Positions 29,989 through 37,553 of a stretch of DNA of 37,553 bases are shown one piece after another. The stretch spans positions 1-37,553 of the forward strand of contig JAFTCX010000040.1 in the NCBI GenBank assembly GCA_017454485.1. The letters are read 5' to 3'. The notes beneath the pieces are model-generated. The model saw only the letters and a list, made by a program, of their open reading frames with translations, was not told the origin of the DNA and searched no databases. Numbering within the stretch: the stretch's first letter is position 1; every line of letters begins with the position of its first letter. The DNA comes from Clostridia bacterium (GTDB taxonomy: Bacteria > Bacillota > Clostridia > Oscillospirales > Acutalibacteraceae). A program made the translations under genes and the position numbers.

Positions 29989-31923
29989 ATGAGAACCATC
30001 AACCGAAAAGCGCTTGCGCTTCTGCTTTCGCTGCTGCTCGTTTTTTCGCTTGCCGGCTTTGCGTTTGCCGAAACGCCGCAGGAAGTGAACTACAACGGCA
30101 ACCCGATCGTGGTCGTCGGCGGCTATGGCGGCGCACAGCTCAAGCTGACGGAAAACGGCGAGGTGATCTGGTATATGGACACCGACGCGATCATGCACGA
30201 TCTGCTGCAAAACCTGATTCGCATCGTGCCCGACCTCGCGCTGATGAAAGCGCGTCATCCGGAATACATCGCAAAGACGCTGCGTCCGTATCTGGAAAAA
30301 TATCTCGGCAAATTCAAAACCGACGAAAACGGCGAGAGCGTCTATGACATTTCGCCGACGCTGGAGCCGACAGCCGAAAGCGCACATTACACACAGATCG
30401 AGGACAGCGCGGACATGGATCTTTTGACCCATCTTGAAGGGATCGTGCCGCTGGAGCAGTGCTATTTTCTCGGCTTTGATCTGCGCAGTCACGCCATTGA
30501 CAACGCGAACCGTCTGAAACAGCTCATCGACAGCGTGCTGGAAACGACCGGCGCAGAAAAGGTCGATCTGATGGGCCAGTCCTACGGCGGGCAGGTGATT
30601 GCGACCTATCTGAGCCTGTATCCGCAGGAGGCGGGCAAAAAAGTGGAAAACGCGGCGCTGTTTGTGCCGGCCATGGGCGGCGCAACGCTCGCGTATGACG
30701 TTTTGATGGATCAGGTGTCGCTCGATGAGCGCTCGTTGCTGGAATATATCGAGTTCGGCTTTTCCTGGGAGACCGATTTTCATCAGCTTTTGAACACGTC
30801 GCCGGAATTTCTGGTGGACGATCTTGTCAAGGCGGTCATGCCGCAAATTCTTGAAATTGCCGGAACGTGGCCGAGCCTGTGGGATTTTGTGCCGCTGGAG
30901 CTGTTTGACGAAGCGATCAAAAAGCTGGACGAAGTCAAAAACGCAAAGCTCATTGCCGATACGACCTACTACCATGAGCAGATCATGGCAAAGTATCACG
31001 AAAACCTGACAAAGGCGCAAAATGCCGGCACAACGATCTCCATCATCGCCGGCGCGGGCGCACAGGCGCTGAGCGGTTCCCTGCTCAACTCCGACGGCAT
31101 CATCCCGGTCTCCGGCTCCACCGGCGCGGTCGCTGCGCCGTTCGGCAAGCGCTTCAACGACGGTTATACTGCGCGCGGCACCACCTGCAGCGATCCGCAG
31201 CACCGGCACATTTCGCCTTCGATGGAGCTCGATCTTTCCACGGCGTATCTGCCGGAAAACACCTGGGTGTGCGACGGGCTGTATCACGGGATGGAGGAAT
31301 TCGACGAATGGTCGCGTGCGCTGTTCATTCGGCAGGCATTTTCAAAGAACCCGCTGCAAAGCGTCCATGAAGACAAGCGCTTTTCGCAGTTCCACGCCGC
31401 GTCCAACGCCTCCACGGGTCTGCTTGCGCGGTTCGACCATTCCCCGGAAGGCTACCTTTGCGGCGACGACAGCGCGCTGCTGGTCAAAAACTACTCCGCG
31501 TCAAAAATGCTTGTGCTCGACATCTCGTCGCAAAACGCGGGCATCGATTTTGAAAACGTGTACCGCGTGCTCGCACCGGGCGAAACCGCCGCGTTTTCGC
31601 TTTGCGGCGAACTGCAAAAGGTTTCGGCGGTCAAAACCGACGTCACGGTGACCTACACGCTGCTCGGCACAAGCTCCGCCACGCCGACCGCGCAGCGCCG
31701 GCTGGATTTTACGATCATGAACGGCCCGAAAGCGCCGTTTGACAAAGCGCATCCGCTCACAGACGCCGACGCGGAATATGACTATTTTTCCTACACCGGC
31801 CCGCTCGCATCGTTCTGCATCAAAAAGAGCGGTCTTTCCGAAACGCTCAATGTGCTGTTCAAAATTCTTGAGCGTTTGCAAAAGACACTGACGGGCTTTG
31901 TTTTCAACACGAAAAGGAGCTGA
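29989..31923 (+). CDS. Secreted alpha/beta hydrolase (LCAT/lipase-like)
   Basis: A 644-residue exported protein. Signal peptide 1-28 (RTINRKALALLLSLL, ending AGFAFAE). The mature part begins NPIVVVGGYGGAQLKL and contains the nucleophile elbow MGQSYGGQVIA (Ser 198) in an LCAT/PGAP1-like lipase fold. A His/Asp partner is probably in DGLYHGMEEFDEWSRA near 425 and an Asp between. The last about 120 residues, from NYSASKMLVLDIS, look like an extra beta domain. No anchor or sorting signal is obvious. AAGGAG is ahead of the ATG; only four bases separate it from the next gene, so the two form an operon. Confidence 0.82.
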   Translation: MRTINRKALALLLSLLLVFSLAGFAFAETPQEVNYNGNPIVVVGGYGGAQLKLTENGEVIWYMDTDAIMHDLLQNLIRIVPDLALMKARHPEYIAKTLRPYLEKYLGKFKTDENGESVYDISPTLEPTAESAHYTQIEDSADMDLLTHLEGIVPLEQCYFLGFDLRSHAIDNANRLKQLIDSVLETTGAEKVDLMGQSYGGQVIATYLSLYPQEAGKKVENAALFVPAMGGATLAYDVLMDQVSLDERSLLEYIEFGFSWETDFHQLLNTSPEFLVDDLVKAVMPQILEIAGTWPSLWDFVPLELFDEAIKKLDEVKNAKLIADTTYYHEQIMAKYHENLTKAQNAGTTISIIAGAGAQALSGSLLNSDGIIPVSGSTGAVAAPFGKRFNDGYTARGTTCSDPQHRHISPSMELDLSTAYLPENTWVCDGLYHGMEEFDEWSRALFIRQAFSKNPLQSVHEDKRFSQFHAASNASTGLLARFDHSPEGYLCGDDSALLVKNYSASKMLVLDISSQNAGIDFENVYRVLAPGETAAFSLCGELQKVSAVKTDVTVTYTLLGTSSATPTAQRRLDFTIMNGPKAPFDKAHPLTDADAEYDYFSYTGPLASFCIKKSGLSETLNVLFKILERLQKTLTGFVFNTKRS

Positions 31924-31927
31924 AAGA

Positions 31928-32698
31928 ATGAAAATTACCTGGTACGGCACGGCGACAGTCGGCATTGACGACGGAAAAACAAAGCTGCTTTTCGATCCGT
32001 TTGTGCGCATGAACCGGCGCATGGAAACCACCCCGATCGAAGGCTTTGCCGGCTTTGACGCGGTCTTTGTGACCCACGGCCACCTCGATCATATCTACAG
32101 CATCCCGGCGCTTGTGCAGGTGGATCAAACCGTGCCGGTCTATTGCACGAACACGCCGAAGAAAACCCTGCTTCGTCGCGGTGTGCCCGAAGAACGCATA
32201 CACACCATCCGGCCGGACGACGAGCTGCAGATCGGTGGATTCAAAATTCGCGTGCGCCGCTTTCGCCACATCGTTTTTGACCCGATCTACATCCTCACCG
32301 TGGTGCCGAAAAGCATCGTGATGTTCCCGCGATTGTTCTGGCAGGCCTATATGAACCATCAAATGCCCGAGGGCGGCGAGATCGTCGCCTATGAGATCGA
32401 GGCCGAGGGCAAAAAGGTTTTTCTCACCGGCTCGTTCCGTGAATATCCGGGCGAGGAATATCCGCAGGACATCGATCTGTTCATCCTCGCCAACGGCGGC
32501 AGCGTCTTTGTGCCGGAAAAGGTGAAGGGCTTCATCGACAAATACCGCCCGAAGAAAATTCTTGTGGATCATTTTGACAACGCCTTTCCGCCCGTGACGC
32601 GGACCGTCAGCGTGAAGCGGCTGCAAAAAACGGTGGAAAAGCGGCACCCCGAAATCGAATTCATCGTGCCGCAGGTCTGCGAGCCGATCGAACTGTAA
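31928..32698 (+). CDS. MBL-fold metallo-hydrolase
   Basis: A 256-residue cytoplasmic enzyme of the metallo-beta-lactamase fold. KITWYGTATVGIDDGKTKLL at the N-terminus and VTHGHLDHIYSIP (about 49-61, the HxHxDH zinc motif) are clear; LTGSFREYPGEEYP and KILVDHFDNAFPP (His) complete the metal site. Substrate unknown. GGAGC lies ahead of ATG 31928, inside the previous gene's 3' end. Confidence 0.88.
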   Translation: MKITWYGTATVGIDDGKTKLLFDPFVRMNRRMETTPIEGFAGFDAVFVTHGHLDHIYSIPALVQVDQTVPVYCTNTPKKTLLRRGVPEERIHTIRPDDELQIGGFKIRVRRFRHIVFDPIYILTVVPKSIVMFPRLFWQAYMNHQMPEGGEIVAYEIEAEGKKVFLTGSFREYPGEEYPQDIDLFILANGGSVFVPEKVKGFIDKYRPKKILVDHFDNAFPPVTRTVSVKRLQKTVEKRHPEIEFIVPQVCEPIEL

Positions 32699-32710
32699 AC
32701 CAAAATCAGA

Positions 32711-32754
32711 AAAAGCCTTGAAACAGGAGAGTCTCCTTCGTTCCAAGGCTTTTT
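32711..32754. terminator. Bidirectional terminator
   Basis: AAAAGCCTTG pairs with CAAGGCTTTT, inner GGAGA/TCTCC; A/T-rich on both sides. Ends the MBL and aldo/keto reductase transcripts, which converge here. Confidence 0.85.
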
Positions 32755-32769
32755 GCTTTGCGCTTCGTA

Positions 32770-33684
32770 TTACGGCAAGCGGAAGCCTGCCGCGCGGTAG
32801 ATCGCGTACCAGTCCGCTCTGGAAAGCGCAAGGTCGGCGCCGGCGGCAATCTCCTTCATGCGCTGCGGAGAGACCGAGCCGGAGATGAGCTGCATCTTTG
32901 CCGGATGCCGCAGCACCCACGCGGCGGCAATGGCGGTCGGCGTTGTGTCATACTGTGCGGCAAATTTGTCCAGCGCTTCGTTCAGGGCGGGGTAGCGCTC
33001 TCTGTCGCCGATGAACGGGCCGCGGAAAAAGCCGCCCTGAAACGGGGACCACGCCTGCAATGTGATGCCGTTCAGGCGCAGATATTCCAGTGCGCTGCCG
33101 TCGTGCATGACGGATTCGTCGTTTTTCATATTGACGTTCAGGCCGCTTGTCACAAGCCCGGATTCCGGGATGGAAAACTGCAGCTGATTTGCAACAATGG
33201 GCTGCGTCACAGCGCTTTTCAGCAGCTCGATCTGCATCGGGTTGTGGTTGGACACGCCGAAAAAGCGCACCTTCCCGTCGCGTTCCAGCGCATCGAACGC
33301 TTCGGCGACCTCCTGCGGCTCCATCAGCGTGTCGGGGCGGTGCAGCAGCAACACATCGATATAATCGGTACGCAGCCGCCGCAAAGAGGCTTCCACCGAA
33401 GAAAGAATGTGCGCTTTGGAAAAATCGTAATAGCCGTCGCAGATGCCGCACTTTGTTTGAAGAATGATCTTTTCGCGCAAGGACGGATGCTCGGCCAGCC
33501 AGTCGCCGAAGATGCGTTCACATTCCCCGCCGCCGTAGATGTCCGCGTGGTCAAAAAAGTTGACGCCGCATTCCAGCGCCGTGCCGATCACGCGCTCCGG
33601 CGTTTGCTTGGCGTCGGCAAGGCGCATACAGCCCTGCGCAACCGCTAAAACCGGCAAAAGCTTGCCGAGCAGTCGTTGCTTCAT
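32770..33684 (-). CDS. Aldo/keto reductase
   Basis: 304 residues, NADPH-dependent carbonyl reductase of the YdhF-like group. NFFDHADIYGGGECERIFG (about 42-60) gives the catalytic Asp and Tyr; IILQTKCGI supplies Lys and VLLLHRPD the His. GVSNHNPMQIELL and LISGSVSPQRMKEI (the NADP loop) follow. It overlaps the next upstream gene by four bases (ATGA), so it belongs to a three-gene operon. Physiological substrate unknown. Confidence 0.9.
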   Translation of the reverse strand: MKQRLLGKLLPVLAVAQGCMRLADAKQTPERVIGTALECGVNFFDHADIYGGGECERIFGDWLAEHPSLREKIILQTKCGICDGYYDFSKAHILSSVEASLRRLRTDYIDVLLLHRPDTLMEPQEVAEAFDALERDGKVRFFGVSNHNPMQIELLKSAVTQPIVANQLQFSIPESGLVTSGLNVNMKNDESVMHDGSALEYLRLNGITLQAWSPFQGGFFRGPFIGDRERYPALNEALDKFAAQYDTTPTAIAAAWVLRHPAKMQLISGSVSPQRMKEIAAGADLALSRADWYAIYRAAGFRLP

Positions 33685-34361
33685 GGTGTTTCCTCCGTTT
33701 CGTTCGTTGAAAGCACAGACAGGATATAGTCCGCAATCCTTGTGCTGTTCATGATATAGCCCGTGTGACCGGCGTGTTCAAAAATTTTGAGCTTTGCGCC
33801 GGGAATCGTCTGCGCAAGATGCGCGGTGTGCGCTTGCTTGATCACATCGTGCGCCCCGGCGGTCACAAAGGTCGGAACGCGAATTTTGCGCAGCATCTCG
33901 TCGGTGATGTTCGGCTCGCGCAGCATGATGCGCATTTTGTCGCTGCGGTCCACATGGCTCCAGAGCCGGAAAAATTTCAGCGGCAGATCCTTTGTGCTGT
34001 CCGGGCGCAGACTCGCGCCGCTGACGATCAGCGAAGAGAGCAGGTCCGGATACTTGGACGCGAGCAGCAGACCGATGATGCCGCCGTCGGAAAAGCCGTA
34101 AAACACCGGACGCTCAAGCTGCAGCGCAAGGATGAACTGACGCAGATCCTCCGCCATGTCTTCATAATGCAGCGTTTTCACCTTTTCGCTTTTGCCGTGG
34201 TCGCGGGAATCGGGCAGATAGACCATGAACGATTGCGCAAGCACTTTTGCGGCTTTGCGGAAGATTTTGTGATCCATGCTGTTGCAATGGACCATGATGA
34301 GCGGCGGCCCTGTGCCGGTCTTTTCATAGAACAGCCGAATGCCGTTGACTGTGATCTCCAT
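33681..34361 (-). CDS. Alpha/beta hydrolase
   Basis: 226 residues, cytoplasmic. The nucleophile elbow is GFSDGGIIGLLLA (Ser about 94); the acid is in TAGAHDVIKQ and the His in EHAGHTGYIM near the C-terminus. PLIMVHCNSMDHKIF after strand 3 forms the oxyanion region, with Cys-Asn in place of the usual Gly. Could be an esterase or a lactonase. Second gene of the operon; 18 bases after the upstream gene. Confidence 0.87.
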   Translation of the reverse strand: MEITVNGIRLFYEKTGTGPPLIMVHCNSMDHKIFRKAAKVLAQSFMVYLPDSRDHGKSEKVKTLHYEDMAEDLRQFILALQLERPVFYGFSDGGIIGLLLASKYPDLLSSLIVSGASLRPDSTKDLPLKFFRLWSHVDRSDKMRIMLREPNITDEMLRKIRVPTFVTAGAHDVIKQAHTAHLAQTIPGAKLKIFEHAGHTGYIMNSTRIADYILSVLSTNETEETP

Positions 34362-34379
34362 GCAGATACCCCGTTTCGT

Positions 34380-35063
34380 TTATTTCAGTACCTTGCGCAG
34401 CGCTGCTTCGGATGCGTCCGGAAACAGCGTGTGCAAATGTGACAGCAAATGCTGATAAGATTCCTCCGGCGCGCGCCGGTAGGCTTCTTCAAAAAACGAT
34501 GCGCCGAATTGCTTTTCCGGCGTGGAATATTCCGCAATGCCCCAGCCGTAGGGCTTGCCGGTCTTGTCTGTGGCGTAGACGAAATCGGAAATGAGCACAT
34601 AGCACTGCGACTGCAGCCGCGTGATGCGTGTGTCAAAGCCCTTTTTGCCGCCCTTGCGGTAATTGCCCAGCGCCTTGAGCTGCCGTGTAAGAATCGGCGC
34701 GTTGCCTTCGATCAGGTCAAACAGCTCCTTGTCCTGAAAGGGTGCAAGCCCCTCGTCAAAGCGCGCGTCAAAATCATACCCGTCGCGGCGGTAGTTGGCA
34801 AAATCCGCAAACCACGCGCGGCTGATGAACGCCGCCTTGTTTTCAAAGAATTTGCCGTAGGCGCAGCCGCTTTCGCGGATGACCGGCCCCTTCCATTCCC
34901 AGACGGGCCATGTGTCGTTTCCGCTGTACCAAAGGCCGGGCGCAACGTGTTCTTCCAGCGAAAAGCCGGGGATGGAGCCGGCGAAAAACGGCAAAAAGCC
35001 GAATTGCTCAATGACATTGAGCAGATCCTGCCTGCTCCTGACCGTAAAATCAAAGCTGCTCAT
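34380..35063 (-). CDS. Uncharacterised protein, possibly AlkZ-related
   Basis: 227 residues, Trp- and Phe-rich, no signal or membrane segment. WYSGNDTWPVWEWKGPVIRE (about 46-65), GCAYGKFFENKAAFISRAWF and RRDGYDFD are typical of a conserved Firmicutes family that I recall as annotated AlkZ-related (AlkZ is a DNA glycosylase with a winged-helix fold); DNA binding is not shown here. First gene of a minus-strand operon with the hydrolase and the reductase. Moderately sure of family, unsure of function. Confidence 0.65.
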   Translation of the reverse strand: MSSFDFTVRSRQDLLNVIEQFGFLPFFAGSIPGFSLEEHVAPGLWYSGNDTWPVWEWKGPVIRESGCAYGKFFENKAAFISRAWFADFANYRRDGYDFDARFDEGLAPFQDKELFDLIEGNAPILTRQLKALGNYRKGGKKGFDTRITRLQSQCYVLISDFVYATDKTGKPYGWGIAEYSTPEKQFGASFFEEAYRRAPEESYQHLLSHLHTLFPDASEAALRKVLK

Positions 35064-35095
35064 AGCTTCACCGTCCTTGAAATTTGCTTTCCTAT

Positions 35096-35123
35096 ATTAT
35101 ACACCATTCTCTGCCGTTTGCAA
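35096..35123 (-). promoter_or_regulatory. Promoter of the AlkZ-related/hydrolase/reductase operon
   Basis: Minus strand TTGCAA, 16-base spacer, TATAAT, about 33 bases ahead of the first gene. Confidence 0.6.
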
Positions 35124-35173
35124 GAAAAAGATGGGGCGTGCCGCTCAAACAGCGCATTTTTTTGCGTTTTCGC

Positions 35174-35202
35174 TGGACAATGAGCGATAAATATGCTATA
35201 AT
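35174..35202 (+). promoter_or_regulatory. Promoter of the nucleosidase lipoprotein gene
   Basis: TGGACA, 17-base spacer, TATAAT, 33 bases ahead of the start. Confidence 0.65.
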
Positions 35203-35235
35203 TCAAAACAAAAAAAATCACAGGAGGGGTTTCTT

Positions 35236-36024
35236 ATGAAAAAAAGAGTTTTCGCTGTCTGTCTGATCCTTGCGCTTGTTGCCGCCGTGTTTTCCGGTTG
35301 CGGAAACGGCGCTTCAACGGAAAAGACGAACGTCATCGGTGTGATCGGCGCGATGGATGTGGAGGTCACCTCGCTGAAGGAGGCGGCCAATGTTACTAAC
35401 ACCACCGAGATCGCCGGCATGGAATTTTGCGAAGGAAAGCTCGGCGAAAAGAACGTGGTCATCGTCAAGTGCGGCATGGGCAAGGTCAATGCCGGCATCT
35501 GCGCGCATACGCTGATTCATACGTTTGGCTGCACAAGCATCATCAACACCGGCGTCGCAGGGTCGCTGGACGCGAAAATTGACATCGGCGATATCGTGGT
35601 TTCCACCGACGCCGTGCAGCACGATTTTAATGTGGAGGCCATCGGCTTTCAAAAGGGCGAGATCCCTTACACCGGCCTTTATGCGTTTGAGGCCGATGAG
35701 ACGCTGCGTGCCGCTGCGGTGAACGCGGTCAAAACCGCCGCGCCGGAGATTCATGTGTTTGAAGGCAGGGTTTGCTCCGGCGACCAGTTCATCTCCACCA
35801 AAGAGCAAAAGGAGAAGATCATCTCCGATTTCGGCGGCATGTGCTGCGAAATGGAAGGCGCAGCCATTGCGCAGGCCTGCTATTTGAACGATACGCCTTT
35901 TGTGGTCATCCGCGCCATTTCGGACAAGCCGAACGAAACGGAATTTGTGGATTACAAAGTGTTTGAAGCGCAGGCGGCCGCCAGATGTGCCGAGATCGTC
36001 CGCTATATGGTGGAAACGCTTTGA
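35236..36024 (+). CDS. MTA/SAH nucleosidase with lipoprotein signal
   Basis: Hydrolyses 5'-methylthioadenosine and S-adenosylhomocysteine to adenine and the ribosyl thio product. Of 262 residues, about 31 precede the usual enzyme start: a KKR n-region, a hydrophobic core and a lipobox VFSGC (Cys 22), followed by a short Gly/Ser/Thr linker. The enzyme follows in full: GAMDVEV (Glu 43, acid/base), NTGVAGSL, CCEMEGAAIA (Glu 207) and AISDKPN (Asp 230). So the protein should be lipid-anchored on the outer face, whereas this family is normally cytosolic. CAGGAGGGG is ahead of the ATG. Single gene with its own promoter. Confidence 0.9.
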   Translation: MKKRVFAVCLILALVAAVFSGCGNGASTEKTNVIGVIGAMDVEVTSLKEAANVTNTTEIAGMEFCEGKLGEKNVVIVKCGMGKVNAGICAHTLIHTFGCTSIINTGVAGSLDAKIDIGDIVVSTDAVQHDFNVEAIGFQKGEIPYTGLYAFEADETLRAAAVNAVKTAAPEIHVFEGRVCSGDQFISTKEQKEKIISDFGGMCCEMEGAAIAQACYLNDTPFVVIRAISDKPNETEFVDYKVFEAQAAARCAEIVRYMVETL

Positions 36025-36036
36025 TAAGAGGATAAT

Positions 36037-36086
36037 AAAAGGGGCTGTCGCATTGAGCGAAAATGCAACAGCCCCTTTGTTTTTTT
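36037..36086. terminator. Bidirectional terminator
   Basis: AAAGGGGCTGT / ACAGCCCCTTT, extended by GCATT/AATGC, with T-runs on both strands. Ends two convergent genes. Confidence 0.9.
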
Positions 36087-36093
36087 CAGTTGT

Positions 36094-37320
36094 TCAGCTC
36101 AGTCCGAGCAAAACGGCGGAAAAACTGCGCAGCAGTTCTGTGAGCTTATAGAGCGCTTGATGGAACACGCCGACGATCTTCTGCAGCGCGTTTCCGGAAT
36201 GATCCTTGCCGCAAAGCGGGCAAAGCTCAGCGCCTGCTGTGGGAACGGTTACGCCTTCCAGCGCTTTGAAGTTGATGCCGCTGATTTTGCAGGCCTTTTC
36301 AATTTCGCCGCCGGCGGGCGCGGTCACGGTGATCCAGTCATTGGCTGTGCACCAGTCGTTTTCCGCACCGATGGACATATTGACTAGTCGGCTTGTGTCA
36401 TTTACACGCTCCATCTCTTCCGATATCATTGTGCGCAGGTTCTCCTCCGGCACAAGCTCGGTGTTGCCGTCGTCATCTGTTTCTACGGTGAAGATTTCTT
36501 CAACGCTCGTGAAGGCTGTGCCGTACTGCTCGTTGAGCTTATCCAGCGCCGCGGGAACAAGTTCGGCAAGATTCGTCGCCTCGGTGCCGAGGTAGGCGTT
36601 ATAGATGTCGAGCATTTCCTGCTTTGCGTCTTCGTCCATATTGTTCCAGTTGGCGTCATCGCCGAAGTAGTAAACATCGGCATACGTGTGCAAAGCGTCA
36701 AAAGGCAGAAGATCATAATCATATTGCTCCTGCTCTCCCTTTTGCGCTATGAAGGCTTCGATCGCGGTGTCAAGATCAGCGTAAGGCTCCGCGTCGTTTT
36801 CATAGGCGCTGACATAAAGCGGCAATTCCTGCAGCGTCACACTGCTGATGGTGAGCCCTTCGGTGAATTTCAGCTCAATGGAGTCAAAGCCGACCTCGTT
36901 CAGCGTCGATGGCAGCGTAACAAAGCGCGGATACATGCCGTAAAATTCATCCTGCGGAATGGCGGTGATGCCATCTTCCACAACGATCTCTTTGACAAGC
37001 GCAAACCGGGTGCGCGCTGCGGTTGCCGCATCCATCCCTTCGACCAACGTTTCGTAATAGGCGGCGAAGGTCATGGAGATGGAATCGACGATGGCTAAGA
37101 TGGTGTTGCCGTCTTCATCCACTTCGGTTTCTGTTTTGTCCTCAATCGGTCCGTTGCCGCTGACCGTCAGAACACCGTCATCGGTCAAAACCCAGTTGAC
37201 GTTTTTTCCCGCGGTGCCGGAAAGCACTACATTGTCCGGCGCGGCAAAAGCGGCTGTGGCGAGCAGTGCTGTCATCAAAACGGCAAGCAGAACTGCGAGG
37301 GCGGATTTCATTCTTTTCAT
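36094..37320 (-). CDS. Secreted protein with C-terminal Cys-x2-Cys-Gly motif
   Basis: 408 residues with a Sec signal peptide (KRMKSALAVLLAVLM, cleaved near AAFAAPDN). The mature start (VNWVLTDDGVLTVSGNGPIE) resembles the first repeat of BspA-like leucine-rich proteins, and VKEIVVEDGITAIPQDEFYG is LRR-like, but a full repeat array is missing. The middle is acidic and helical. The last about 45 residues read AELCPLCGKDHSG, then an amphipathic helix (NALQKIVGVFHQALYKLTEL). A similar tail recurs on secreted clostridial proteins I have seen, role unknown. No LPXTG. Function not assigned. Confidence 0.8.
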   Translation of the reverse strand: MKRMKSALAVLLAVLMTALLATAAFAAPDNVVLSGTAGKNVNWVLTDDGVLTVSGNGPIEDKTETEVDEDGNTILAIVDSISMTFAAYYETLVEGMDAATAARTRFALVKEIVVEDGITAIPQDEFYGMYPRFVTLPSTLNEVGFDSIELKFTEGLTISSVTLQELPLYVSAYENDAEPYADLDTAIEAFIAQKGEQEQYDYDLLPFDALHTYADVYYFGDDANWNNMDEDAKQEMLDIYNAYLGTEATNLAELVPAALDKLNEQYGTAFTSVEEIFTVETDDDGNTELVPEENLRTMISEEMERVNDTSRLVNMSIGAENDWCTANDWITVTAPAGGEIEKACKISGINFKALEGVTVPTAGAELCPLCGKDHSGNALQKIVGVFHQALYKLTELLRSFSAVLLGLS

Positions 37321-37379
37321 AATTTAAACTCCTTTGCAGAAAAATGCGGATGCCCGAAAGATGATGTTTTGGTTTTTTC

Positions 37380-37408
37380 ATTATAGCATTTTTTGAGAAA
37401 AAAAGCAA
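37380..37408 (-). promoter_or_regulatory. Promoter of the secreted 408-residue protein gene
   Basis: Minus strand TTGCTT, 17-base spacer, TATAAT with upstream TGC. The remaining bases to 37553 show no feature I can support. Confidence 0.6.
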
Positions 37409-37553
37409 GATGCGGCACTGCATTTACATCATTTATGTACGTTTGTCAATGATGTGAGACAAAGTTGTTGAAAAAAGAAGTACGAGATTAGAATAAGCTT
37501 AGCGGATGGATGCAAGCGCCTTGGGAAGCGACCGAAGGCGTAGCCGAGGGAGC

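Overview
The window reads as a chromosomal segment of an anaerobic Bacillota, most likely Clostridia and probably near the Oscillospirales/Ruminococcaceae. That placement is inferred from a T-box leader, consensus -35/-10 promoters, strong AGGAGG ribosome binding sites, a ferredoxin-coupled 2-oxoacid oxidoreductase, HPr, a TnpV relic, GH43, and intergenic GGAATTC-type repeats of the kind seen in this group. Most genes are GC-rich. A short stretch around 2.0-3.2 kb is clearly AT-rich and looks acquired.

Layout. 0-2 kb: a TnpV-like transposon relic and a two-domain flavin-dependent thymidylate synthase, both on the minus strand. 2.1-3.1 kb: an AT-rich cassette in which a small XRE regulator is divergent from a 27-residue peptide gene and a secreted protein; a perfect inverted repeat overlaps a consensus promoter between them. 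3.2-11.1 kb: a tightly packed plus-strand operon of cupin, dTMP kinase, a broken DUF2156 gene, DJ-1/YajL-like protein, 5-formyl-THF cyclo-ligase, MltG, a U32/TrhP-like protein and two FAD-dependent oxidoreductases. 11.1-12.4 kb: an IS630-type element with TIRs, a TA duplication and a -1 frame change, inserted inside a dispersed hairpin repeat. 12.6-14.1 kb: an SGNH esterase followed by a nested, cloverleaf-like palindromic element.

14.2-22.1 kb is the most interesting part. Everything there is on the minus strand: a T-box leader whose specifier I read as ATC (Ile), a gene fusing an HTH, a cupin and an acyl-CoA synthetase, a P-loop ATPase, a four-subunit VOR/KOR-type 2-oxoacid:ferredoxin oxidoreductase, and a branched-chain aminotransferase. 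Together these could activate a branched-chain fatty acid such as 2-methylbutyrate, carboxylate the acyl-CoA reductively, and transaminate the product to isoleucine. An Ile T-box fits this biosynthetic direction better than amino acid breakdown. About 190-bp tandem repeats and a related fourth copy separate the blocks.

22.1-25.3 kb: HPr, a long-form PRPP synthetase, an MscS channel and an initiator tRNA-fMet. 25.4-32.7 kb: a flavodoxin-like reductase, a GH43 enzyme, a DUF3592 membrane protein, a phosphodiesterase with a C-terminal LamG-like region, a secreted alpha/beta hydrolase and an MBL-fold hydrolase. 32.7-35.1 kb: a minus-strand operon of an uncharacterised protein, an alpha/beta hydrolase and an aldo/keto reductase. 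35.2-37.3 kb: an MTA/SAH nucleosidase with a lipoprotein signal, and a secreted protein ending in a Cys-x2-Cys-Gly motif. Intergenic gaps are mostly simple: a promoter on one side and a factor-independent terminator on the other. The last 140 bases upstream of the final gene's promoter hold nothing I recognise.
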